Assembly: GCF_009711165.2 (NCBI RefSeq) | Contig: NZ_WMID02000014.1 | Span: 62,001 to 126,000, forward strand | From: Flavobacterium sp. MC2016-06 | GTDB lineage: Bacteria > Bacteroidota > Bacteroidia > Flavobacteriales > Flavobacteriaceae | Length of the DNA stretch: 64,000 bases | Reading direction: 5' to 3' | Shown: positions 1 to 8,534 of the stretch, piece by piece | Numbering within the stretch: the first letter of the stretch is position 1 | How the letters are laid out: every line of letters starts with the position of its first letter | Notes under the pieces: generated by a model | What the model saw: the letters and a program-made list of their open reading frames with translations, nothing else | The model's database searches: none | Told to the model about the DNA's origin: nothing | Program-made: the position numbers and the translations under genes

Positions 1-235
1 TGACGGAAATCATTCAAAAAAAGCCACTTTAGCTTATTTTGATCTTTTATTACCAACAGTTACAAATGATTCTGTTTGGATTTTTGACGACATTCATTGG
101 TCTTTAGAAATGGAAGAAGCTTGGAAAATCATTCAAAATCATCCAGAAGTAAAAGTAACTATCGATACTTTTCAATGGGGATTTGTCTTTTTTAGACGTG
201 AGCAGGAAAAAGAACATTTTATTATTAGAGCTTAA
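1..235 (+). CDS. SAM-dependent methyltransferase, C-terminal end (partial)
   Basis: Only the last 77 codons are in the window; the reading frame is open from base 2 to the TAA at 233-235. The residues resemble the C-terminal half of the small class I SAM-dependent methyltransferases common in Flavobacteriia: DGNHSKKAT, then a hydrophobic stretch, then VWIFDDIHWS and an aromatic-rich end (GFVFFRREQ). The DGNH and FDDIHW pieces are those I recall for this family; the SAM-binding loop lies upstream of the window, so the substrate cannot be judged. The stop overlaps the stop of the convergent gene by three bases. Confidence 0.6.
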   Translation, partial: DGNHSKKATLAYFDLLLPTVTNDSVWIFDDIHWSLEMEEAWKIIQNHPEVKVTIDTFQWGFVFFRREQEKEHFIIRA

Positions 236-747
236 TTATAAAAAACATTATTAGGAATTCCCTTTTTAAATAATTCTTCGTATTCTAATAGATCATCTTT
301 TTCTTTTATTGGATAATTAAATAAAAGAAAACTATTTTGAGGTAAATTCTTTTCATAAATAACCAAATAATTAATTGTTGTATCTGGCTTTTCATCAGGA
401 ATTTGAACAAAATAACCTTCATAATTAATATTAGAAGCCCATTTATTATTCAATCTAAAATCATAATCAACCTCTCCTCTTGATTTTCCTCTGCCTGTCT
501 TATAAAAAGTTACTTTACCCTCTGTCAAAACGTAATCATTCTTTATTCTTTTTACATAATAGATTCCTCTCGAAATTTGCAAAAAGAATAAAACCATAAC
601 AAATAAAAACGCAAAAATACCAACCAGACTTTTAGACTCGAACTTCGAAAAATATTCAAAAAAATAACACAGCCTAAAAAGTAGTGCAGTAATTATGAAT
701 ATAATAAACATCTTATAAATAAAATGCAGTTCAAAAAAGGTTTCCAT
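232..747 (-). CDS. Small membrane protein of unknown function
   Basis: 171 aa. Two hydrophobic segments lie near residues 12-30 and 42-60, followed by a soluble domain of about 110 residues with alternating beta-like stretches (VLTEGKVTFYKTGRGKSRG, then VDYDFRLNNKW). The layout, two helices followed by a small beta domain opening with a 'TEGKV' strand, recalls DUF3592-type proteins, but that is only a resemblance. It is convergent with the methyltransferase, sharing three bases at the stops, and has its own AT-rich upstream region. No partner gene is evident. Confidence 0.6.
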   Translation of the reverse strand: METFFELHFIYKMFIIFIITALLFRLCYFFEYFSKFESKSLVGIFAFLFVMVLFFLQISRGIYYVKRIKNDYVLTEGKVTFYKTGRGKSRGEVDYDFRLNNKWASNINYEGYFVQIPDEKPDTTINYLVIYEKNLPQNSFLLFNYPIKEKDDLLEYEELFKKGIPNNVFYN

Positions 748-830
748 TATTTTTTTTTAATAGCTAAAATATAATTATTACTCAACAAATATTCTTTTTA
801 TACGATTATCTTTTTTTAACTTTAATGAAT

Positions 831-860
831 AAAAAAATAACAACCATTTCTGATTGCCAT
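831..860 (-). terminator. Stranded terminator copy
   Basis: Read on the minus strand this is a hairpin (stem halves 852-860 and 837-845, with G-U pairs) followed by a T-run at 831-837. It is nearly identical to the functional-looking terminator at 1483-1512, yet no intact gene ends just before it. It belongs to the decayed gene remnant at 881-955. Confidence 0.55.
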
Positions 861-880
861 TCTTTACAGTAATTCAAAAA

Positions 881-955
881 TTTTATTTTTTTAGCTTCTT
901 TATTTTATCCGTATTTTACTCCCATATTTTAAATTAAGACATAATATCTTACAAA
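881..955 (-). pseudogene. Remnant of a second copy of the 1535-2194 lipoprotein gene end
   Basis: On the minus strand, 881-955 resembles the last 20-25 codons of the lipoprotein gene at 1535-2194. The intact gene ends MGAKSEETKEAKK; the remnant reads MGVKYG, a stop, then NKEAKK, with one extra A in the final A-run. The similarity continues through the shared terminator. Upstream of this tail nothing recognisable of the lipoprotein remains, because the promoter and gene of the XRE regulator occupy that place. I infer an old tandem duplication or a recombination event that left only the tail. The alignment was done by eye. Confidence 0.5.
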
Positions 956-1016
956 AAATGTTTTTATGAAATGTTTTTTTATCTTTGAAATTTATTTTTT
1001 TTAGTGCAGATAACTT

Positions 1017-1024
1017 TATCTTTG
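1017..1024 (+). promoter_or_regulatory. -7 promoter box for the XRE gene
   Basis: TATCTTTG matches the Bacteroidota -7 consensus TAnnTTTG and lies 26 bases before the ATG at 1050. I find no well-placed TTTG -33 element: the nearest, at 984-987, is 29 bases away. Confidence 0.5.
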
Positions 1025-1049
1025 AACCTTTAGAAAAACGATACTGATT

Positions 1050-1454
1050 ATGGAACAGAAAATTCATCAAGGAAGAAACGTAAAACGCTTCAGAGAAATG
1101 CTTGGCATTAAACAGGAAGCATTGGCTTATGATTTGGGAGAAGACTGGAACCAGAAGAAAATTTCTATGCTGGAACAGAAAGACGTAATTGAAGATAATC
1201 TGCTTAGACAAATCTCTAATTCTTTGAAAATTCCTGTTGAAGCTTTTCAGAACTTTGATGAAGAACAAGCCGTGAATTTAATTTCGTGTAATTTCTCGGA
1301 TAATGCAATGTTCAATAACCGAATTGAAGTTTTTAATAACAATCCTATTGAGGAAATCAAAAAGCTTCATGAAGAAAAAATCGCTTTATTTGAGCGTATG
1401 CTGAAAGAGAAAGATGAAATGATGACAAGGCTTGAAAAATTAATTATCAAATAA
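1050..1454 (+). CDS. XRE-family helix-turn-helix regulator
   Basis: 134 aa. Residues about 8-63 form a Cro/C1-type HTH domain (GRNVKRFREMLGIKQEALAY, later ISMLEQKDVI and LLRQISNSLKIPVEAF). A charged helical tail (residues about 95-134, EEIKKLHEEKIALFERML and on) is probably a dimerising coiled coil. This is a common Flavobacteriia regulator type, often found alone; its target is unknown. It sits between two copies of the lipoprotein-gene tail plus terminator, which marks a local rearrangement. A -7 box TATCTTTG precedes it. Confidence 0.8.
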   Translation: MEQKIHQGRNVKRFREMLGIKQEALAYDLGEDWNQKKISMLEQKDVIEDNLLRQISNSLKIPVEAFQNFDEEQAVNLISCNFSDNAMFNNRIEVFNNNPIEEIKKLHEEKIALFERMLKEKDEMMTRLEKLIIK

Positions 1455-1482
1455 ATTTCAGGATCATTTCACAATTGAGCAT

Positions 1483-1512
1483 AAAAAAATGACAACCATT
1501 TCTGATTGCCAT
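1483..1512 (-). terminator. Rho-independent terminator of the lipoprotein gene
   Basis: On the minus strand the stem ATGGCAATC pairs with GGTTGTCAT (two G-U pairs) around a six-base loop, followed by seven T. It starts 23 bases after the stop of the lipoprotein gene. Confidence 0.65.
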
Positions 1513-1534
1513 TTTTAGAATTGTTACAATTTTT

Positions 1535-2194
1535 TTATTTTTTAGCTTCCTTAGTTTCTTCAGATTTAGCTCCCATTCTATTAAGAGTATACATTGGAGC
1601 AAATTTCAATTTTAAACCAGCAATCTTTCTATTATCTTCAGAAGTAAGACCTTCTTTTTCAACCGTATTTTTACGGCTGTCAAGCGCCTCATACATCATT
1701 TTTACTTCATCCCAGTCTTCACGAGAATATTTATCTTTATTATCCTCAACTGTATGAACAAATTGTTGATATACGCTATGAATATTTTGAGCATTTACCC
1801 AATCAAAATTCATATCATCTCCAATTTTTCCTTCTCCAAATAAAGCATTACGCAATTGTTGTTTTGGACTTGGTGCTGGCGGGGCAAAAACGGTGGTCAT
1901 TTCATTTTTAAATGCTTCGTATTTTGTTTTACTAGTATTAATCTTTTCTGTCTCAGCAGTATTATCTTTAATTTCAGTAAGAGCTAATTGAGCATTTTCT
2001 GCTCTTTTATTATATTCTGCATCAACGGCTGCCCAATTTGCTTTCAAATCGTCTGCCTTAACATTTTTAACCGAATCGACGTAGGTTACATATGAGTCGA
2101 TTGTTTTTTTAGCTTGTTCTTGTTTTTCGTCTTTACACGATGTAAAACTTAATGCTAACAATGCAATTCCTGATAAAATTTGTATATTTTTCAT
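1535..2194 (-). CDS. Predicted lipoprotein, helical, unknown function
   Basis: 219 aa. An SPII signal (hydrophobic LSGIALLALSFTSC, lipid-attached Cys at about residue 20) is followed by a charged Lys/Glu/Asp-rich region with helical character. Similar lipoproteins are common in Flavobacterium; I think it belongs to a DUF6565-like group but cannot confirm that from memory. It is probably anchored in the outer membrane facing the periplasm. It is monocistronic, with its own promoter at 2221-2252 and terminator at 1483-1512. A degraded copy of its 3' end lies at 881-955. Confidence 0.7.
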   Translation of the reverse strand: MKNIQILSGIALLALSFTSCKDEKQEQAKKTIDSYVTYVDSVKNVKADDLKANWAAVDAEYNKRAENAQLALTEIKDNTAETEKINTSKTKYEAFKNEMTTVFAPPAPSPKQQLRNALFGEGKIGDDMNFDWVNAQNIHSVYQQFVHTVEDNKDKYSREDWDEVKMMYEALDSRKNTVEKEGLTSEDNRKIAGLKLKFAPMYTLNRMGAKSEETKEAKK

Positions 2195-2220
2195 ATCTTG
2201 ATTATTTAATTAATAGATGA

Positions 2221-2252
2221 CAAATATAGTTAAAAATTTAAATAATTATCAA
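2221..2252 (-). promoter_or_regulatory. Promoter of the lipoprotein gene
   Basis: On the minus strand TTG (2250-2252) is followed after 21 bases by TATATTTG (2221-2228), close to the Bacteroidota consensus TTTG-N19-21-TAnnTTTG. The ATG is about 27 bases further. The rest of the gap to 2505 is AT-rich; I see no other feature in it. Confidence 0.55.
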
Positions 2253-2505
2253 TAATTATTAAATTTTTAATATTTAAAATAAAAATAATTCAATAAAAAT
2301 TAAAAAATATGATAATTATATAAAAATTATTTAAAATCATATAACAAGATTTTAGAGAATTGAGATATACTTTTTAAAGAAAACAGCTTTTAGAGAAATT
2401 ACACCTTTGAGTCTTACTTTTTTTTGTAACAAAAATCAATTCTACGCTACTTATCAATTATTGAAAAGTGTTTTGTACTTTTAAATCCAAAATTGTAAAA
2501 ACGAA

Positions 2506-3192
2506 ATGGCAAATCCATTAATTAAAATAACTAACATAAAACGAGATTTTGTTTTAGGTAATGAAATAGTTTATGTTTTAAAAGGTATTGATCTCGAAAT
2601 AAACAAAGGCGAATATGTTGCTTTAATGGGACCTTCAGGATCTGGAAAATCAACTTTAATGAATTTACTTGGCTGTTTAGACACTCCAACTTCTGGACGC
2701 TATGTTTTAAACGGAAAAGATGTCAGCCAGATGCGCGATGACGAATTAGCCGGAATTAGAAATAAAGAGATTGGTTTCGTTTTTCAGACCTTTAATCTTT
2801 TGCCAAGAACTACTGCTTTAGATAATGTAGCTTTACCAATGATATATGCCGGACATTCTAAATCGGAAAGGGTCGAACGCGCAACTGAAGTTTTAAAACA
2901 AGTTAATCTAGCCGACAGAATGGATCACCAGCCGAACCAGCTTTCTGGAGGACAACGCCAGCGTGTAGCTATTGCACGTGCTTTGGTTAATAAACCTTCT
3001 ATTATTTTGGCCGATGAACCAACTGGAAATTTAGACAGTAAAACTTCTGTCGAAATCATGAAGCTTTTTGGAGATATTCATGAACAAGGCAATACTGTAA
3101 TTCTAGTAACACACGAAGAAGATATTGCAGCATACGCACATCGAGTAATTCGTTTACGTGATGGTTTAATAGAAAGCGACACGACTAAATAA
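2506..3192 (+). CDS. ABC transporter ATP-binding protein, MacB/LolD type
   Basis: 228 aa, the usual length for this family. Walker [10 protein letters not shown] (residues about 41-49), a Q-loop ([10 protein letters not shown]), signature LSGGQRQR (about 144), Walker [12 protein letters not shown] and the switch His in VTHEEDIA are all present, so it should be an active ATPase. The TGNLDS and FNLLPR features belong to the LolD/MacB/FtsE group, whose partners are four-helix FtsX-like permeases. No permease adjoins it; the only MacB-type permease in the window is at 60062-61306, far away. The exported substrate is unknown. Confidence 0.9.
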   Translation: MANPLIKITNIKRDFVLGNEIVYVLKGIDLEINKGEYVALMGPSGSGKSTLMNLLGCLDTPTSGRYVLNGKDVSQMRDDELAGIRNKEIGFVFQTFNLLPRTTALDNVALPMIYAGHSKSERVERATEVLKQVNLADRMDHQPNQLSGGQRQRVAIARALVNKPSIILADEPTGNLDSKTSVEIMKLFGDIHEQGNTVILVTHEEDIAAYAHRVIRLRDGLIESDTTK

Positions 3193-3195
3193 TTT

Positions 3196-3313
3196 TAGAT
3201 TTCTGATTTTAGATTTTAGATTGCTTGTATTTACTTCTTATTCTTTGCAACTTTAGATTTTAAAATTAAAACATTTTTAGATTCCAAATATTAAATCTAA
3301 AATCAGAAATCTA
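3196..3313. repeat. Intergenic inverted repeat, TTTAGATT family
   Basis: A perfect 21-base inverted repeat (3196-3216 against 3293-3313, core TAGATTTCTGATTTTAGATT) encloses about 76 bases. It fills the gap between the ABC ATPase and the adenosyltransferase. Fragments of the same motif recur at 51180-51215 and 59868-59955. Confidence 0.75.
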
Positions 3314-3329
3314 CAATCTAAAATAAATC

Positions 3330-3899
3330 ATGAAAGTATATACAAAAACCGGAGATAAAGGAACAACTGCTCTTTTTGGCGGTGACCGCGTTCCTAAAGA
3401 TCATATCAGAATTGACAGTTACGGTACTGTTGATGAATTGAACTCTTATATAGGATTAATTCGTGATCAGGAAATTGATTCTCATTACAAAACTATTTTA
3501 ATAGAAATCCAAGACCGTCTCTTTACAGTTGGCGCCATTTTGGCAACTCCAGTAGAAAAAGAAGTTTTGAAAAACGGCGAACTTCGATTAAAGAATCTGG
3601 GAATAATCGATTCGGATATTGAATTATTGGAAAATGAAATTGACAAAATGGAAGAAAGTCTTCCGCAAATGACTCATTTTGTTTTACCAGGCGGCCACCC
3701 GACCGTGTCACATTGTCATATTGCGCGATGTATATGCCGTCGCGCAGAACGTTTGGCAGTACATTTAAGCCATAATGAACACGTTCCTGAAATTGCAATC
3801 ATGTACTTAAACCGACTTTCTGACTACCTTTTTGTCTTGGCACGGAAGTTGTCGTTTGACTTAAAAGCGGATGAGGTGAAATGGATACCTAGGAAATAA
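3330..3899 (+). CDS. Cob(I)alamin adenosyltransferase, PduO type
   Basis: 189 aa. It transfers the adenosyl group of ATP to cob(I)alamin to make adenosylcobalamin. The family hallmarks are the N-terminal KVYTKTGDKGTTALFGG ATP-binding segment, the VDELNSYIG stretch, and the C-terminal CHIARCICRRAERL and LNRLSDYLFVLARK helices that build the trimeric active site. It is cytoplasmic. The cofactor probably serves methylmalonyl-CoA mutase, whose accessory GTPase MeaB is encoded at 28144-29235; no mutase gene is in the window. The start ATG at 3330 directly begins the conserved N-terminus. Confidence 0.92.
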   Translation: MKVYTKTGDKGTTALFGGDRVPKDHIRIDSYGTVDELNSYIGLIRDQEIDSHYKTILIEIQDRLFTVGAILATPVEKEVLKNGELRLKNLGIIDSDIELLENEIDKMEESLPQMTHFVLPGGHPTVSHCHIARCICRRAERLAVHLSHNEHVPEIAIMYLNRLSDYLFVLARKLSFDLKADEVKWIPRK

Positions 3900-3902
3900 A
3901 TT

Positions 3903-4077
3903 TCCTATAAATTCCAATTTTTTTAAATCCCAAATTCCAACGGAAAAATTAAACAATTCTGCGAATTTAAAGTCTAAAAATAAAACTCTCATTTGGAGTT
4001 TGGAATTTAAATATTGGAGCTTAAATATTAGAATTTTTATTCCTTTTTGGAATTTGGAATTTAAATTTTGGAATTTT
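3903..4077. repeat. Intergenic inverted repeat, AATTCCAAATTCC family
   Basis: AAATTCCAA-type words in the left part face TTGGAATTT words in the right part (for example TTTGGAATTTGGAATTTAAA near 4048-4067). The same family appears at 44772-44883, 53801-53870 and 56088-56124. Nothing else is visible between the adenosyltransferase gene and the promoter at 4122. Confidence 0.7.
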
Positions 4078-4121
4078 TACACAAAACGTTCTTAATTTTT
4101 ATTAAAATAAATCAAAATTTA

Positions 4122-4152
4122 CTTGTCTTTTTCAGTAAAAAATTTATTTTTG
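4122..4152 (+). promoter_or_regulatory. Promoter of the DUF2795 gene (and perhaps secA)
   Basis: CTTG at 4122-4125, exactly 19 bases, then TATTTTTG at 4145-4152: this is the best match in the window to the Bacteroidota vegetative promoter. The ATG follows at 4174. Confidence 0.75.
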
Positions 4153-4173
4153 CACAAACTAAACAGATAACAG

Positions 4174-4395
4174 ATGTATTGGACATTAGAATTAGCATCT
4201 TATTTAAGTGATGCCCCATGGCCTGCTAACAAAGACGAACTTATTGACTACGCTATTAGAGCTGGTGCTCCATTAGAAGTAGTAGAAAACCTTCAGTCAA
4301 TCGAAGATGAAGGGGAGATATATGAATCAATGGAAGAAATTTGGCCTGATTATCCAACAGACGAAGATTATCTTTGGAATGAGGATGAATATTAA
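4174..4395 (+). CDS. DUF2795 domain protein
   Basis: 73 aa, very acidic. It matches the small DUF2795 proteins that precede secA in Flavobacteriia (MYWTLELASYLSDAPWPANK, then a helix with GAPLEVVENLQ). Its function is not known. A strong promoter lies 22 bases upstream and a terminator (4412-4442) separates it from secA, so it is probably expressed mainly as a short transcript. Confidence 0.85.
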   Translation: MYWTLELASYLSDAPWPANKDELIDYAIRAGAPLEVVENLQSIEDEGEIYESMEEIWPDYPTDEDYLWNEDEY

Positions 4396-4411
4396 AAAAT
4401 AAACCAAAGGA

Positions 4412-4442
4412 AAAAGTCTCTCGTTAAGGAGACTTTTTTTTT
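4412..4442 (+). terminator. Rho-independent terminator before secA
   Basis: AAAAGTCTC pairs with GAGACTTTT around an eight-base loop and runs into nine T. It lies 17 bases after the DUF2795 stop. Confidence 0.85.
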
Positions 4443-4485
4443 GGCTCAAAATACACATTTACATAATATAGAAATACGATAGATC

Positions 4486-7400
4486 ATGAGTTTCATAAAC
4501 AGTATTATTAAAGTCTTTGTAGGTGACAAGTCACAGAAAGATGTCAAAGCTTTACAACCTTATTTAAACAAAATTAAAACATTCGAAACTAGCTTAATGA
4601 GTTTGTCTCACGACGAATTAAGAGCTAGAACCGTATTTTTTAAAGAAAAAATAAAAGAAGCTAGAGCTGACAAAGATGCTAAAATTGCTTCGCTTAAAGC
4701 AGAAGTAGAAAACATTGAAGACATCGACAAAAGAGAAGATCTTTATGATGCTATTGATGCTCTTGAAAAAGAAGCTTACGAAATCTCTGAGAAAACTTTA
4801 TTAGAAATTCTTCCAGAAGCTTTTTCTGTTGTTAAAGAAACGTCTCGTCGTTTTAAAGACAATTCTCATATCGAAGTTACTGCAACTCCTAAAGACCGCG
4901 AATTTTCGGCTACTAAATCTTACATCGAAATTGATGGAGAAAAAGCGATTTGGGCTAACAAATGGAATGCTGCAGGTAAAGAAATTACTTGGGACATGAT
5001 TCATTATGATGTTCAATTAATTGGTGGAATGGTTTTGCACGAAGGTAAAGTTGCCGAAATGCAGACAGGTGAAGGTAAAACTTTGGTTGCAACACTTCCA
5101 TTATACTTAAATGCTTTGACAGGAAACGGAGTACACTTAGTAACTGTAAATGATTACTTAGCAAAACGTGATAGTACTTGGAAAGCACCTTTATTCGAAT
5201 TCCACGGTTTAACGGTTGATTGTATCGACAATCACCAGCCAAGTACAGAACAAAGAAAAAAAGCATACGATGCTGATATCACTTACGGAACCAACAACGA
5301 ATTTGGTTTTGACTACTTAAGAGATAACATGGCACATTCGCCAAGCGATCTTGTACAAAGAAAACACAATTATGCAATTGTCGATGAGGTCGATTCTGTA
5401 TTAATTGATGATGCTAGAACACCACTTATTATTTCAGGACCAGTTCCTCAGGGAGATCGTCATGAATTTAATGAATTGAAACCAAAAATCGAAAACCTAG
5501 TTGCACAGCAGCGTCAGTTAGCAAACGGTTTCTTATCAGATGCTAAAAAATTAATCAAAGAAGGAAATACTAAAGAAGGCGGATTCTTATTATTAAGAGC
5601 TTACAGAAGTTTACCAAGAAATAAAGCATTAATTAAATTTTTGAGTGAAGAAGGAATTAAACAATTACTTCAAAAAACCGAAAATCAATACATGCAGGAT
5701 AACAATCGCGAAATGCATAAAGTAGATGAAGCTTTGTATTTTGTAATTGAAGAAAAAAACAATCAAGTAGAATTGACTGATAATGGTATTCAATACCTTT
5801 CAGGAGATACAGATTCAGACTTTTTCGTACTTCCAGACATCGGAACTGAAATTGCTGCTATCGAGAGACAAAAATTAGACAAAGACGCTGAAGCTGAAGC
5901 TAGAGAAAGATTATTCCAAGATTTTGGAGTAAAAAGCGAGCGTATTCATACTTTAACGCAGCTTCTTAAGGCTTACGCTTTATTCGAAAAAGATGTAGAA
6001 TATGTGATCATGGACAACAAAATTATGATTGTCGATGAGCAAACTGGTCGTATTATGGATGGTCGTCGTTATTCTGACGGTTTACACCAAGCGATCGAAG
6101 CTAAAGAAAATGTAAAAATCGAAGCTGCTACACAAACTTTTGCAACTGTTACATTACAGAATTATTTCAGAATGTACAGCAAATTGGGTGGTATGACAGG
6201 TACAGCAGTTACAGAAGCTGGCGAGTTATGGCAGATTTATAAATTAGATGTTGTTGAAATTCCTACTAATCGTGGAATGTTAAGACAAGACAAAGAAGAT
6301 TATATCTACAAAACAACACGTGAGAAATTTAACGCTGTAATTGAAGATGTAACACAATTATCAGCTGCAGGAAGACCAGTACTTATTGGAACAACTTCTG
6401 TAGAGATTTCAGAATTATTAAGCCGAATGTTGAAAATGAGAGGCGTTACACACAACGTCTTGAATGCAAAAATGCACAAACAAGAAGCACAAATTGTAGA
6501 AGAAGCTGGTAAAGCCGGAGTTGTAACTATTGCAACAAATATGGCTGGTCGTGGTACCGATATTAAATTATCTCCAGAAGTAAAAGCTGCAGGAGGTTTA
6601 GCAATCGTTGGTACAGAGCGTCATGATTCTCGTCGTGTAGACAGACAGTTACGTGGTCGTGCAGGACGTCAAGGAGATCCAGGAAGTTCTCAATTTTATG
6701 TATCTCTAGAAGATAACCTAATGCGTTTATTTGGTTCTGAAAGAGTTGCTAAAGTAATGGATAGAATGGGATTACAAGAAGGTGAAGTAATTCAGCATTC
6801 TATGATGACTAAATCTATCGAGCGTGCTCAGAAAAAAGTAGAAGAAAACAACTTTGGTGTTCGTAAACGTTTATTAGAATATGATGACGTTATGAACTCA
6901 CAGCGTGAAGTAGTTTACAAACGTCGTCGTCACGCCTTATTTGGTGAGCGTTTAAAACTAGATATTGCAAACATGCTTTATGATACTTGCGAATTAGTAG
7001 TAAGCCAAACTAAAGGAACTAATGATTTTAAAACATTCGAATTTGATTTAATTCGTTATTTCTCTATCACTTCTCCAATCTCAGAAGCTGATTTTGTAAA
7101 ATTATCAGAAATTGAAATCACAGGAAAAGTATACAAAGAAACATTAGCATTCTATACCGAAAAAACAGAAAGAAGCGCAAGAGAAGCTTTCCCAATTATA
7201 AAAGGAGTTTACGAAGAGCCAAACAATCATTTTGAGCGTATCGTAGTTCCATTTACAGACGGAATCAAAACTTTGAATGTTGTTACAGACTTGAAAAAAG
7301 CGTACGACAGCGAAGGAGCACAATTAATTGCAGATTTTGAGAAAAACATCACATTATCTATTGTTGATGAAGCTTGGAAAAAACACTTACGTAAAATGGA

Positions 7401-7830
7401 CGAATTGAAACAATCTGTTCAATTGGCCGTTCACGAACAAAAAGATCCATTGCTTATCTACAAATTAGAAGCATTTAATTTGTTTAGAGGAATGTTAGAC
7501 AACGTAAACAAAGAAGTTATTTCATTCTTATTTAAAGGTGATTTACCAGCTCAAAACGTGCCTGAAATTCACGAAGCAAGAGAAGTTCGCCAAAAAGAAA
7601 ACTTCAAATTAAGCAAAGACGAAATTGTAAACAGCGAAGATATGAATCGTGAAGCTGGAGAAACACAACAACGTCAAGTTACAGAAACAATCACGAGAGA
7701 TATGCCAAAAATCAATCGTAATGACAACGTAACCGTTCAAGAAGTTGCTTCAGGCAAAACAGAAACAATGAAATACAAAAAAGCAGAAACTTTACTAGCT
7801 TCAGGAGCTTGGGTTATTGTTAAAGAATAA
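4486..7830 (+). CDS. secA: Preprotein translocase ATPase SecA
   Basis: 1114 aa, the long form typical of Bacteroidota. It drives secretory preproteins through SecYEG. The Walker A-like TGEGKT is near residue 195 and the DEAD-type box [17 protein letters not shown] near 300. The [17 protein letters not shown] and [14 protein letters not shown] motifs of the two motor domains and the C-terminal helical scaffold ([13 protein letters not shown]) are all in order. An insertion of about 100 residues follows the DEVD region (near 340-440), as in other Bacteroidota. The C-terminus lacks the zinc-binding Cys tail of proteobacterial SecA. Start ATG at 4486 begins the conserved [19 protein letters not shown]. 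Confidence 0.98.
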   Translation: MSFINSIIKVFVGDKSQKDVKALQPYLNKIKTFETSLMSLSHDELRARTVFFKEKIKEARADKDAKIASLKAEVENIEDIDKREDLYDAIDALEKEAYEISEKTLLEILPEAFSVVKETSRRFKDNSHIEVTATPKDREFSATKSYIEIDGEKAIWANKWNAAGKEITWDMIHYDVQLIGGMVLHEGKVAEMQTGEGKTLVATLPLYLNALTGNGVHLVTVNDYLAKRDSTWKAPLFEFHGLTVDCIDNHQPSTEQRKKAYDADITYGTNNEFGFDYLRDNMAHSPSDLVQRKHNYAIVDEVDSVLIDDARTPLIISGPVPQGDRHEFNELKPKIENLVAQQRQLANGFLSDAKKLIKEGNTKEGGFLLLRAYRSLPRNKALIKFLSEEGIKQLLQKTENQYMQDNNREMHKVDEALYFVIEEKNNQVELTDNGIQYLSGDTDSDFFVLPDIGTEIAAIERQKLDKDAEAEARERLFQDFGVKSERIHTLTQLLKAYALFEKDVEYVIMDNKIMIVDEQTGRIMDGRRYSDGLHQAIEAKENVKIEAATQTFATVTLQNYFRMYSKLGGMTGTAVTEAGELWQIYKLDVVEIPTNRGMLRQDKEDYIYKTTREKFNAVIEDVTQLSAAGRPVLIGTTSVEISELLSRMLKMRGVTHNVLNAKMHKQEAQIVEEAGKAGVVTIATNMAGRGTDIKLSPEVKAAGGLAIVGTERHDSRRVDRQLRGRAGRQGDPGSSQFYVSLEDNLMRLFGSERVAKVMDRMGLQEGEVIQHSMMTKSIERAQKKVEENNFGVRKRLLEYDDVMNSQREVVYKRRRHALFGERLKLDIANMLYDTCELVVSQTKGTNDFKTFEFDLIRYFSITSPISEADFVKLSEIEITGKVYKETLAFYTEKTERSAREAFPIIKGVYEEPNNHFERIVVPFTDGIKTLNVVTDLKKAYDSEGAQLIADFEKNITLSIVDEAWKKHLRKMDELKQSVQLAVHEQKDPLLIYKLEAFNLFRGMLDNVNKEVISFLFKGDLPAQNVPEIHEAREVRQKENFKLSKDEIVNSEDMNREAGETQQRQVTETITRDMPKINRNDNVTVQEVASGKTETMKYKKAETLLASGAWVIVKE

Positions 7831-7845
7831 ATTCATACAAAGTTA

Positions 7846-7875
7846 AACCTAACAGGTTTTAAAAACCTGTTAGGT
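7846..7875. repeat. Perfect 30-bp palindrome after secA
   Basis: AACCTAACAGGTTTT is followed directly by its complement. The core ACAGGTTTTAAAACCTGT recurs in the hairpin at 35322-35354. It may form a cruciform, or a transcript hairpin ahead of the true terminator. Confidence 0.8.
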
Positions 7876-7887
7876 TCGCTAAATATA

Positions 7888-7926
7888 AAATCTCCAAGTG
7901 CTTTTCAGCAGTTGGAGATTTTTTTT
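7888..7926 (+). terminator. Terminator of secA
   Basis: AATCTCCAA pairs with TTGGAGATT, followed by a run of eight T. Confidence 0.85.
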
Positions 7927-8017
7927 AAAACTTAGCGAACTTTGCGGTTAAATCTTTAGATTCTCCGTTTTGATTAAAAAAAGAATAAAAAATATTCAAT
8001 CTAAAATGAATATAATG

Positions 8018-8025
8018 TATTTTTG
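8018..8025 (+). promoter_or_regulatory. -7 box at the head of the metal-acquisition cluster
   Basis: TATTTTTG fits TAnnTTTG and lies 24 bases before the TTG start of the first small Cys protein. I find no clear -33 element, so the promoter may need an activator. Confidence 0.5.
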
Positions 8026-8049
8026 CCCTCATAAACAACGAAACACGTT

Positions 8050-8427
8050 TTGAAACGCATTTTCATCATATTTATTTCCTGCATGCTATTAGTTCCCTCT
8101 TTTGGCAGTTTCTTTGTTTACACCTCTTTCAAATTAAATCAAGACGAGATTTCAAAAACGATCTGCGTACAGCGTAAAATGGTTTTTAACTCTTGTAACG
8201 GTCGATGTGAACTTCAAAAAAGTTTAAAAAAATACACCGACAACGAAAAGAAAATGCAAAACAATCTGAAAGAAAAAGCAGAAGTTGTCTACATACAAAA
8301 TACAATTCTAAACCATTTTAAAATAATAGAACCAATCGAATCAAGAGCAAAAAACTTTGCTTCATTCGATGAAAAACCTATTGCCGTTTCGAGTTCTATT
8401 TTTCACCCGCCTTCCTATTTTATATAA
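8050..8427 (+). CDS. Small Cys-motif membrane-anchored protein, copy A
   Basis: 125 aa, TTG start. An N-terminal hydrophobic segment (residues 4-24) acts as an anchor or signal. It is followed by a short motif with Cys39, Cys49 and Cys53 (TICVQRKMVFNSCNGRCELQ), then charged helices. The C-x-G-[KR]-C-x-L-x-K-x-L pattern is one I associate with small Bacteroidota proteins beside metal-uptake genes; metal binding is inferred. A close paralogue (copy B, 11540-11917) heads the second half of the cluster and has the same TTG start and the same GAAACACG(T/C)TTTGAAACG context. The TTG start is favoured because it begins the MKR signal and is conserved in both copies. Confidence 0.75.
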   Translation: MKRIFIIFISCMLLVPSFGSFFVYTSFKLNQDEISKTICVQRKMVFNSCNGRCELQKSLKKYTDNEKKMQNNLKEKAEVVYIQNTILNHFKIIEPIESRAKNFASFDEKPIAVSSSIFHPPSYFI

Positions 8428-8450
8428 TTTTTAATTACAATTTCAATTCC

Positions 8451-8490
8451 CATTGAAATAATATTTCATTGTATCAAAAAACAATGAAAT
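8451..8490 (+). promoter_or_regulatory. Two competing hairpins upstream of the MbnP-like gene
   Basis: CATTGAAAT (8451-8459) can pair with ATTTCATTG (8463-8471), while ATTTCATTGT (8463-8472) can instead pair with ACAATGAAAT (8481-8490). The two stems share their middle arm and exclude each other. There is no T-run, so it is not a simple terminator. It could influence mRNA processing or translation between copy A and the MbnP-like gene. Confidence 0.35.
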
Positions 8491-8534
8491 AGCGTCTACG
8501 CACAAAAAAATTATTATTATATAAAATTCATAAA

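Noticed and set aside
900..1268. Minus-strand open frame of 122 codons opposite the XRE gene
   Set aside because: Most of it is antisense to the clear XRE reading frame. Only its last 20 or so codons overlap the decayed lipoprotein tail, which I list as a remnant rather than a gene.
4801..5266. Minus-strand open frames inside secA
   Set aside because: They lie wholly within the highly conserved secA coding sequence, with no family resemblance, promoter or partner.
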